Positions 36,164 through 46,100 of a stretch of DNA of 64,000 nucleotides are shown piece after piece. Origin of the DNA: Phallusia mammillata (taxonomy: Eukaryota; Chordata; Ascidiacea; Phlebobranchia; Ascidiidae); the NCBI GenBank assembly GCA_003260075.1, contig QLIY01000124.1:62001-126000 (forward strand), in the 5' to 3' direction. Numbering within the stretch: the first letter of the stretch is position 1; every line of letters begins with the position of its first letter. The translations under genes were made by a program, and so were the position numbers. A model generated the notes under the pieces. The model searched no databases. It saw only the letters and a program-made list of their open reading frames with translations, and was not told the origin of the DNA.

Positions 36164-37382
36164 TTAATTGTGCTTGAAAAACATGAGTCCAATCCAATTG
36201 AGGAATATAAAAAACAGTGTAACAGGGAGGGTCATTACAAGCAGAAGAACATAGTACAACAGGTTTTCTCCATCTTGAATTTGATCAGGGAAATCCTGTG
36301 AAAGAAAATGATGATTGTTTACTGTTTCATCACTGTGATTTAAACCAGCAAAGTCATGTTTATGTGGTACCATCTAAAAATGTGAGCCCACTTAGCCAAT
36401 GCTAAGCCTGTATGCGCTAATTATAAATTTTCTTTAAAAAAAATGCAAGCAAAAATAATACTATCATTTAGTCTTCTAAAAGCAACATGTGTGCACAGCC
36501 GCAGATTTTGCACTGCCTTGGTGTGGTCTAAGTTGGCTTACCGGGCTCAGTCGGCTTGTAGTTTTAGATGGCACCTATATTCATACCTTCAATTTGTTTG
36601 GGTAACACTAAAAGCAGAAAAAAAACAAAAAAGCAGGAAATCAACACTAACAGCAGAAAAGAAAGGAAAAGCAGAAAAAATATGTGTTTTTCTTTAGAGG
36701 CAAACAATAATTGCAGAAAAACAGGAAAAGAGTACAATATCTTGTTAAATAAGATTTAGAAATACGAAAAGCAGAAAAAAGTGGAAATGTTTCTTTATTT
36801 GTTTTGTATGACGTTCTAACTCATAAAAACCATTGGAAAGTGCTCTAACAACATTTTACATTGATTGTGTTTGATGTAAAACGCTATTAGATCGCTTTTC
36901 AAATGTTTTTAATGAATTAGCACGGAATAAAATACATATAAAGAAACATTTCCTGTTTTCTGTATTTCTTATGAAACAAGAAATTTTACTCTTTTCCTGT
37001 TTTTCTGGAACTACTTTTTCCCTCTTAGAAAACACAATTTTTCTACTTTTTCTTTCTTTTCTGCTTTTAGTGTTGATTTTCTGCTTTTCCATTTTTCTGC
37101 GTTTAATGTTACCCAATTTGTTTTGCAAAATCGTAACAACCAGTCAATTAATTAATACATTACTACATAAATAAAGGCGATTGTCTTGCAGCTCAACTTT
37201 GAGTTTTGAACGTAATTATCATGGCTATTATTGTACTTAATCACATACAGCATAATTAACTGCAACAGCTATAACAAGGAATAACAACTTACTAATTTTA
37301 AATGTTCAAATTTTAGGCGGATGCAGCATGCAACTGCTGCAACGCACACTCCAGTACATACAGCACAGTTAACACCCTTCAT
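36164..37382 (-). CDS. PIGY: GPI-GlcNAc transferase subunit Y-like (PIG-Y)
   Basis: Small two-helix ER protein of the complex that makes GlcNAc-phosphatidylinositol, the first step of GPI anchors. Exon 1 (37382-37293) encodes 30 residues with a hydrophobic helix (CAVCTGVCVAAVACC). Exon 2 (36295-36164) joins at a consensus acceptor CTTTCACAG and encodes 43 residues, including DFPDQ, a second helix and the signature C-terminus NWIGLMFFKHN. The total is 73 residues, against about 71 in mammals. The WxG-K-F-R/K-HN ending and helix placement match PIG-Y. The frame stays open for about 57 codons upstream of the ATG, up to a poly-G junction, so an N-terminal extension or upstream cistron is possible. 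The intron carries a MULE-like fold-back element. Confidence 0.75.
36600..37114 (+). mobile_element. MULE-like fold-back MITE
   Basis: A 515-bp palindromic element. The ends GGGTAACACTAAAAGCAGAA and its right-end counterpart are inverted repeats that continue inward as long A-rich/T-rich complementary arms built on GCAGAAAAA units. It is flanked by a perfect 9-bp duplication aatttgttt (36591-36599 and 37115-37123). A 9-bp duplication with GGG-type ends suggests a Mutator-like family. It has no coding capacity and lies in the PIGY intron. A second, truncated copy at about 37911-38031 belongs to the duplicated contig. Confidence 0.8.
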
Positions 37383-37558
37383 TAATGCTGAACATATGCA
37401 TTCGTCATCGCCGTGTAAATCTTCTGAAATTGGATCAAAAATTGGAAAAACATGTAACAAACAGATGGATATTGACAATATAATATATATAAAACGGTCG
37501 TTAATCCAACTGGTAGATACTTTAACACCAAAAACTAGCGGCACTGGAGTCCGGTTCA

Positions 37559-37569
37559 GGGGGGGGGGG
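37559..37569. other. Poly-G junction 14 (PIGY region)
   Basis: Eleven G joining the open region upstream of PIGY exon 1 to a copy of PIGY exon 2. The matching original lies 1.3 kb to the left, so this is a displaced contig and not an adjacent duplication. Confidence 0.8.
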
Positions 37570-38031
37570 TCTCCATCTTGAATTTGATCAGGAAAATCCT
37601 GTGAAAGAAAATGATGATTGTTTACTAATTCATCACTGTGATTTAAACCAGCAAAGTCATGTTTATATGGTACCATCTAAAAATGTGAGCCCACTTAGCC
37701 AATGCTAAGCCTGTATGCGCTAATTATAAATTTTCTTTAAAAAAAATGCAAGCAAAAATAATACTATCATTTAGTCTTCTATAAGCAACATGTGTGCACA
37801 GCCGCAGATTTTGCACTGCCTTGGTGTGGTCTAAGTTGGCTTACCGGGCTCAGTCGGCTTGTAGTTTTAGATGGCACCTATATTCATACCTTCAATTTGT
37901 TTGGGTAACACTAAAAGCAGAAAAAAAACAAAAAAGCAGGAAATCAACACTAACAGCAGAAAAGAAAGGAAAAGCAGAAAAAATATGTGTTTTTCTTAAG
38001 AGGCAAACAATAATTGCAGAAAAACAGGAAA
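37570..38031 (-). pseudogene. Allelic-looking copy of PIGY exon 2 start and intron
   Basis: This segment repeats 36268-36715 (5' part of PIGY exon 2, the intron, and the left arm of the fold-back element) at near identity. A G tract precedes it and a single N follows it. It has no independent reading potential and looks like a small allelic contig. Confidence 0.8.
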
Positions 38032-38032
38032 N
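38032..38032. other. Single-N junction at the end of the displaced PIGY contig
   Basis: One N joins the duplicated PIGY intron segment to unique sequence that soon contains the inverted PIGY 5' copy. Confidence 0.8.
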
Positions 38033-38065
38033 ATAAACTTTCATAAACTATTTGTCATTTGACCT

Positions 38066-38117
38066 AAAGTGAACCGGACTTCAGTGCCGCTAGTTTTTGG
38101 TGTTAAAGTATCTACCA
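38066..38117 (-). repeat. Inverted copy of the PIGY 5' region
   Basis: About 52 bases are the reverse complement of 37506-37557, with a handful of differences. The two copies face each other across the duplicated contig. This may be a true local inversion or a mis-oriented contig end. Confidence 0.7.
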
Positions 38118-38470
38118 ATCCAACTTGGAATCCTTGAAAATACGTACAAAAACGTCACATTTAAACGCACTACAAAAAATCTTAAAAATCAATGCGGATT
38201 GAAATCAATTTTTGTCAGTTTTGGTAGTAAACACTTTCGTACAGATCTGCAGCGTTTGCGACAGATTTCGTGAAAATTCTGCAATAGTTGTCAATGAAAA
38301 TAGCTCATTTTTGACTCGCTAGCTCAAAGCTTGCGAGGAAGTTAAAATGTGTAGCAACCATAGTCCAACTGTTTTGACACATTATGTTCGAAATTTCCTG
38401 CCGCAGTTAATTAGGATGCAGATTCGACTTTGTGATCTGCTGTTAGCGAGCTTTTGCCGTATGTTTTGTC

Positions 38471-38863
38471 CAGTGGTGAGATTTAATTTCTTTGTCAGTC
38501 GGTTTTATGATAAAACTTTATCACAACGTTCATATCTTTCATCCGGTTTTGCTACAAAAAGACCATTGACATAACCAGTAATGCTAACCGGTACGCTGAT
38601 CTCATAAAATTTCGTGAGACGGTTCTACAGAACCGGTGCAACCGAATCCCGGTAGAACCACTGATGTAAGAACACACAATAGCCAGGTTAATTCCTGCAA
38701 ATTGCTGACTCAGCAATTATTGACCCCGTAAAAGCAAAGAACTCTATAACTTTATAGGGTTCTTTGGTGAAAGCCTATAACCGTTGCGTCACCTATCGGA
38801 AATTCCCAAACCTGGCTACTGTGAGTTTTTACGTTAGTAGTTCTACCCTGAATCCCACCACTG
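38471..38863 (-). mobile_element. hAT-like MITE, family A copy 3 (long form)
   Basis: The left end CAGTGGTGAGATTT and right end AATCCCACCACTG are flanked by gttttgtc (38463-38470) and gctttgtc (38864-38871), a 7/8 target duplication. At 393 bp it is about twice the size of copy 1. An internal CGGTAGAACCACTG near 38660 looks like a second end, so this may be a nested or composite element. Confidence 0.75.
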
Positions 38864-38875
38864 GCTTTGTCCCCT

Positions 38876-39090
38876 GCTGTGATTGGACGCTGTTTTGTGT
38901 AAGAGCCAATCGCAAGAGCACATGGGTACGATTATAAGTTATAACGCCTTTATCCGGGATATATAACCGCACTGTTTCGTTTCGCTCTCTTTCCCTTTAA
39001 CCTTCTTGTGCCTTTCAGAAGTGAAGTACGGTGGTATACCACTTTAACTTGCTGTGACGCGGTTATAACCTTGAGACTCAATAGCCACCA
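38876..39090 (+). promoter_or_regulatory. Possible promoter with paired CCAAT boxes
   Basis: An inverted CCAAT (gattgg, about 38882) and a direct CCAAT (agccaatcg, about 38906) are followed by a TATA-like gatatataacc (about 38958) and a pyrimidine-rich stretch ending in tttcag (about 39020). It lies about 1.1 kb upstream of the A1CF-like ATG and points the same way. This is inference from motifs only. Confidence 0.3.
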
Positions 39091-39106
39091 ATAACATAAA
39101 TCGATC

Positions 39107-39412
39107 CCGTGGGGTAGGCAGCCAAATTTTTGGGAGGGGCCAAATAATTTGTTATCTTATACAACTTTTTGCTAACGCTCGGCGTGCTTTTACCAAACAC
39201 ATGACTTGCCAAACTGTGGTTCGACAGGACAGCCAAACGCTTTATTGGTTTATTCCATGTCTGGTGACAAAAGTCATTTTTAGTAATTTATATATTCCTT
39301 TGATAGTTGAGAGACGAAAACACAATGATGAGGGACGAAACTGCACTAAATTTAAGTTTATCAACGTACAACTTTGAAAATTTGGGAGGGCCCCTCCCTG
39401 GCTACGCCACTG
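39107..39412 (-). mobile_element. hAT-like MITE, family C
   Basis: The 306-bp element has a right end CCTGGCTACGCCACTG, whose complement is the common CAGTGGCGTAGCCAGG terminus, and a decayed left end. It is flanked by a perfect 8-bp duplication aatcgatc (39099-39106 and 39413-39420). It has no coding capacity. Confidence 0.88.
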
Positions 39413-39729
39413 AATCGATCACTGCAGATCTAAATTCTGAAAAACAATTTCGTAAGTGCTACGTCACATAAAGTGCAAAAAGTTTCCTAAATCTACAAAA
39501 ACAATCATGGTTCTGAAAACTGTATTCTCAAAATTTTTGCAGAAATGTTTTAAACCTTTTTAGCATCATCCTTTTTAGCATTTTAAATTTGTTGTGGAGA
39601 TTTGTTGAAAATTAGGGCATTTTGGTCTGGTCACGTGAGCGGATAGTCACAAAAATCATCTGCGCGGCGTTTCGGGTTTCGAATAAAATTCGAGTTAAAA
39701 TAGAGTTTCCATATGGTATGATTGAAGAA

Positions 39730-40024
39730 TTTTGACCGAAAGCATTTTATCTGCCGTTATTTTGGCATAGTTATCAAATTTTCCCATTTTAGTTGCTGTT
39801 AAAAATAAACATTTTTTGACACATGCGGTTCTCAGGCTTGTTTCTAGAATTTTCTTTGTGATAACATGAACAAAGTCGAGAATTGTAAATGACTTGTGAG
39901 TTGAATAATGTCTTGATCAATTGGTGTGGTTAAAACACTTTTTTTGATAACTTTTGATTTTTGATAAGGGAGAATTTGATAACTGCCAAAATGACGGCAG
40001 ATAAAATGTTTTTCGGTCAAAACA
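39730..40024. mobile_element. Inverted-repeat element beside the A1CF-like first exon
   Basis: About 50 bases at 39730-39782 (GAATTTTGACCGAAAGCATT and onward) recur as the reverse complement at about 39968-40024. The interior of about 185 bp carries no coding sequence. Exact ends and target duplication could not be fixed by eye, so the family is not assigned. Confidence 0.6.
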
Positions 40025-40025
40025 C

Positions 40026-40072
40026 TTAACCTGAAAGCTCCAATCATGTCTTCTAATGCATTGACAATGAAT
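40026..40072 (+). repeat. Decoy copy of the A1CF-like first-exon start
   Basis: These bases repeat 40149-40193, including the ATG and the first 8 codons, with one substitution (att for atc in the tract gca-T/C). The copy then diverges into non-coding sequence and has no donor in frame. No poly-G tract separates this pair, unlike the other local duplications. Confidence 0.75.
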
Positions 40073-40167
40073 TTTTGTGTAACAAGTGTTTTTAATTCCT
40101 TAGTTGGAACTGTTTTGATCAATTTAAGTTTGTGCTCAAAATCATTTTTAACCTGAAAGCTCCAATC

Positions 40168-43100
40168 ATGTCTTCTAATGCATCGACAATGAACTACCCA
40201 GCAAATGATTCAATGGCAAGGCTGATAGCCTTGGAAAACAGAACTGGTTACAGTAAGTTATATAGTTTTGGGGACTTTTGTGGCAATGTTTGGCCATTAA
40301 AATTCATAGTCACATATTGTGTGTTTGAAAAAAAAAACAAGGTAAAATTTCCATGTATACATTAAGATCATTTCTTTTTATGCAAGCAAAACATTTTTGT
40401 TTAGCAATGCAACAGTTCAATGGTCAAAGAAAGTATTGGAATCCAAAATGGAAAGATCCAATTCCACCCCGGGGCTGTGAAGTGTTTGTTGGAAAAATCC
40501 CAAGAGATTTGTTTGAAGATGAACTTGTTCCAGTGTTTGAAAAGGTTTGATGATTTTAGCAAAATTTGCCAAGTTGACTGATTGGTTAACACAACAGCCT
40601 TGTGGTCTTTGCCACTTGTGTTTCCCTGAGCAAGAATCTCAAGTGGTATTGCTCCAGCCCAGTCAAATGGGTTGAACTAAATTGGTGTCACCTACTTTCG
40701 AAGTCAAAAAATCAATTAAATGCATACAGCTCATTGTGAGCATAACACACTCAAGTGTTGCCTGCTCACCAAGGATGAAAATGAACAAAACAAGTAAACT
40801 TATATGTTTTGTTTATTGGAAAATCTTTTCAGGTTGGTCAGCTGTTTGAATTGAGACTTATGATGGATTTTAGTGGATTCAATCGAGGTTATGCATTTGT
40901 TTGTTACACTTGTCGGGAGCATGCACAACTCTCAATAGAAAAGTTGGATAACTATGAGATTCGGCCCGGGCAGCGCATTGGCGTATGCAGAAGTGTTGAC
41001 AATTGCAGGTCTATTTAAGTTTTGATTTAAACTTAGGTTAAGATGGTTCATTTTTTATTTGTTAAAGCTAGCTAAGTAGGATAAAGAGGTGTATTTTTTG
41101 TGTGTTAGTTTTTCTGGTAAAGCATGCATGAAACTAAACTGTTTGGTCTACATGTATGTGTTAGGAAATGCCGGGTCATCTGTCCAATCAAAAACAGTCA
41201 GATTTGTGTGCCTATATCATACAACATAAACCCACAAGCATAGCTTTTAGTGTTATATACTAAAAACTGGAAAAGACTCACCACTATGTCAAGCATGCCA
41301 GGCACGCAACTGAAACCCAAAGCAGAAAAATGGTTTCCATGGTTGTCGTGTACAGTACGATATTACCATAATCCCATCAGTTTTACAAGACTTAAACATT
41401 TTTAAAAGGGAATAGCAGTTGATTGAATATTCATCAGGTACCATACCAGTACATAGTAGTGAGTGCCCACCATACCTTCTGCTGGGGATTAGGTTTAGCT
41501 TAAAAAAGACATTCAAAAAGCTTAAGCTAGTCACTGGTAGAAACATTTTTTTTTCATTATAGTCAGGTCGTGGTTGTGTTAAGAAAATGTTACCACTACC
41601 TTGTAGGTTGTTTGTTGGGGGCATCCCAAAGGACAAAACTCAGGTGGAAATTAAACAGGCAATGTGTGAAATATCTGAGGATGTCAGTGACGTAATAGTT
41701 TATCCAGGAATTGAAGCAGGTCAGTATTGTTCAATACTGATGCTAGTAAAGTTTGCTTAGATGTTAAATGACTGTAGTAGGTATTGTAGAGGGGTAACAA
41801 CTTTTAGTTCAAACAGCCAAAATAGCAAAAAAATTGTTAGGGTGATCCTTGTCCTTATTATTTAGAGTTTAGCGGAGCATTTTTTGTCATTACTCAGAAA
41901 ATTGTTCTTGACTGGTAATAATCTGCTGGTTTAAGTTCAGTTTGCACTAAAGCAACATTTGTGATAAACTGGAGTAATCTTTTCTAAAAATGTGTGGGGT
42001 AAAACAACATTAATTTCCACAAATTAATCTACGCAACCAGTGGTATTCAGAAAGTTGAGCCTGATAAGGAACTCGGCAATGATGGAAAACAAATTTTACC
42101 AAATATTGCAGTAAGAAAGATTACTTAAATATTGTTCACTAGGTGAAGCAAGGGGGGGGGGATAACCAGTGGTATTCAGAAAGTTGAGCCTGATAAGGAA
42201 CTTGGCAATGATGGAAAACAAATTTTACCAATTATTGCAGTAAGAAAGATTACTTAAATATTGTTCACTAGGTGAAGCAAATCGTGGTTTTGCATTTGTG
42301 GAGTACAGCACACACAGAGCAGCTGCAATGGCAAGAAGGAAACTTATACCAGGCAGAATTACCATATTTGGCAATGAAGTTGTCACTGATTGGGCTGAGC
42401 CAGAAGTAGATGTAAATTTTGATTTTTAATTTGTGTTTGTAATTGTATGCAATAGGTCTTTGGTAACATATTTTATGTTGTGTCAAATCCATATTTTTGT
42501 GTGTGCAGATCCGGGTTAACCGAATCTTGTTTAACTGGGGTTTACTGTATGTTTTAACCTTTTCCAGGCAAATGACACCTTAAGTCGGATCAAAAATGTT
42601 TATGTGAGGAACCTAAAGATCACAACATCACATTACACAATATTTTCCGCTTTCAATGCTATACGACCAGGTGCCATCGAAAGAGTGAAAAAGATTGAGG
42701 ACCGAGATTATGCTTTTGTGCATTTTCTGAGACGGGAGGATGCTCTTTATGCAGTACAGGTAACATGCTTGGTTTTAAATTATTTCTCTCTCTGCTTGAA
42801 CCTGAAATAGTCTGTATGAGTAACAGAGCTATCAGCTTTAATAGGTTAGCAAAACTTGGTTATAGAAAAGTGAAGCAGAATTAGTTTTTACGTAAAAAAA
42901 TAAGGCCAAGTCAACATTTTTTACTGACATACTTCTCACAACAACACACTGTTTTCAATGGCAAATTTAATTGTTACATCCAATCCAGAAACATTTTTAA
43001 AAACCGAAGTTAAAAATAAATTGTGTATGAATTAGGTTTAAAAACAATTTAATGTATTTGGAAACTGATATAATATGTATTTTGACTGTGTGTTTTTTTT

Positions 43101-46100
43101 CTTTTTTTACAAAGGTGATGAATGGTCAAATAATTGATGGACAGGCTGTGCAGGTTTCACTGGCAAAACCTCCATCGAATAAAAGAGATGTAAAAACACC
43201 AGTTCCTGTTGTTCGTGCAAACCAAATAACAAGTAGGTTGCCCAAACATATTCTTACAAATATAATCTATTTGAATAAGTTTATCGGTTGTGTTTACTGG
43301 GTAGTCTGTTTGGGCAATGGTTTTCTGAACTAGATTTTAAATTATGAAAAACTGCTATTGTAGGTTTTGTTGAATATTCTTGCATAATTGTGGTTACGTC
43401 AGGGCTTGACATGCTACCACATACACTTTTCATCGCACAAAGTTGAACAATAGAGATTTGACATAATTTGAGAAAGTCTTAAAAAGTTATTAAATGCCAA
43501 AATGAACAGGCAACGTAACAAATTCTTATTTGGCATAAAATGACATAGGGGGGGGGGGGTTCCTGTTGTTCGTGCAAACCAAATAACAAGTAGGTTGCCC
43601 AAAAAATATTCTTACAAATATAATCTATTTGAATAAGTTTATCGGTTATGTTTACTGGGTAGTCTGTTTGGGCAATGGTTTTCTGCACTAGATTTTAAAT
43701 TATGGAAAACTGCTATTGTAGGTTTTGGTGCATATTCTTGCATAATTGTGGTTACGCCTTAAAAAGTTATTAAATGCCAAAATGAACTGGAAAACATAAC
43801 AAATTCATATTTGGCATAAAATGATATATTTTTTGGCAGGTGCAAAGCTACCAACATTCACCCAAATGAATGGTTTGCTAGTTTCTAAACCAAACCCAGT
43901 GGTTCCACTTGTGAATGCGATCCCAACTTTGTCTTCCAATGCACCTAAACCACTTACAAGCTTGATGACAAATCCCATTCAGGTATAAATTGATGATTGA
44001 AAACAAAAATAAGTTTTGTGTTTCCATATATTTCCATGTAAAATTTCAAGCTTTTCTTGCAATTAACAGAATTATGCCATTAACCAGTATATATTTTGTA
44101 CTTGCATACCAAAAAGTAAAGTAATGCACTCTGTTTCCATGCATTAAAAAATTAAAATGTTTGTCATTAAAACTGACTTCAAACATCATGAAGATAAATA
44201 TGGTTTTCCACATTGACTGATCTGTCAAGCTTTTTATGCAGTTAGCCAGGGGGGGGGGGCGTACTTGCATACCCAAAAGTAAAGTAATGCACTCTGTTTC
44301 TATGCATTAAAAAAGAATGTTTGTCTTTAAAACTGACTTCAAACATCATAAAGATAAATACGGTTTTCCACATTGACTGATCTGTCAAGCTTTTTATGCA
44401 GTTAGCCAGAATATGTGATAAAATGGATAAACAAACGGCTATGGTTGGGATTTCCGATGCCAGTATAAAATACAACTTTTCGATTTTCAATTTCAGCCTT
44501 CAATGCTAACACCTGGACAAAACACCTTAAAACCTGCCCAGCTTTCTTCTGTGCTGTCTGTTCCCAATCTTTATCAAGCCCAAGCTACAAGTGCAGACCA
44601 AAGTATATATGGGGGGGGGGGCAGACAAGCAACCTACCCCTGTAGTCCCATCAATGAATGATATTGTTAATGAATTTAAGAAGATTTGGTTGATGGGAAA
44701 CAATCAAAATGGAAAAAGCAATTTGGAGCCTGTTTGCACATTGGACCATATCGCAAAAATACAATGCCCTGTGGTAATGTAATTTTTTGATGATGTAATG
44801 TTGTAGTTATGTATGTTTTATCCCCAAATAGAAGCTGCATACTTTTAAGTGAAATCATTGGCATTAGAACGGTATACTCTCTGACGTCAAAAACTATTTG
44901 ATGCCTGATCAATCCCAAAAATTGCAAAAAATGTCGCATCTATAAAATTTGAGAACTACTATTCTACTAAAATTTTTGGGTATACTTTTAAAGGGGGGGG
45001 GGCTGCACGTTGGACCATATCGCAAAAATACAATGCCCTGTGGTAAAATATTTTTTTGATGATTTGATGTTCTAGTTATGTATGTTTTATCCCCAATAGA
45101 AGTTGCATACTTTTAAATGAAATCATTGGCATTATCTATCCCCCAAAATTGCAAAAAATGTCTTATCTATGAAATTTGAGAACTACTATTCTACTAAAAT
45201 TTTTGGGTATACTTTTAAAATACATGCCTACAAAACAAGCACCAAGTCTATTTAACGGCATTGTAATGAATCAAGCGTGGCTCTCAAGCATTTCCATACA
45301 TCTTTTTTTCTACCCGAGATCTAGCTATATGGAAATGCTTGTGAAACTGACTTGATTTGGTATATATAATGCTTACAATAAGTGGTGTACATGTACCCAG
45401 GTTCATATGTGGGTTTGTTGTAATCACTGCTGTACATATAGGCTTTAGGGTTGATTGCAGTTATACAACAAATTTTCTCTGGTGCAGGGGGGGGGGGGGT
45501 GTACCCAGGTTCATATGTGGGTTTGTGGTAATCACTGCTGTACATTAGAGGCTTTAGGGTTGATTGCAGTTATACAACAAATTTTCTCTGGTGCAGGTAT
45601 ACCTTGACCAGCTTTGTGCAATGTTCAACAACGGCGTTCGTCCTTTGTATAAACTTTACTGTGACGAAAGTTTCGGGATCACTCGCTATGTTTATCAAGT
45701 CACACTGATGAACAAGACATATCTTCCACCATCCAATATGTTTTCAACCAGCATTGCCGAAGCTCAGAAGAACTCTGCTCGTTATATTCTTGCCCAACTT
45801 GGTAAGCAAAACACTGATAGAAATTGTAGCTACTAAAACTTTGTGCTTCTAAACAACGGTCCTTTGCTTAAATGGTTTGAATCTACTAGACATGTACTTT
45901 AAGAGTAGGATTGCATGACCTTTCACTTTTAACGAAAGCACCACAGGTTTGTTATTGCAACAATAGAGTGTCTCCATCAGCTGAACACAGACCTCTTATT
46001 GGCCTGCAACATAAAAATCACATGTTTTTTTAAGCCAAGATGAAAGTTTCAGATTACAAACACTGCCAAGTTCCTAGCAAAGAATTTGTAATCAGTGCCT

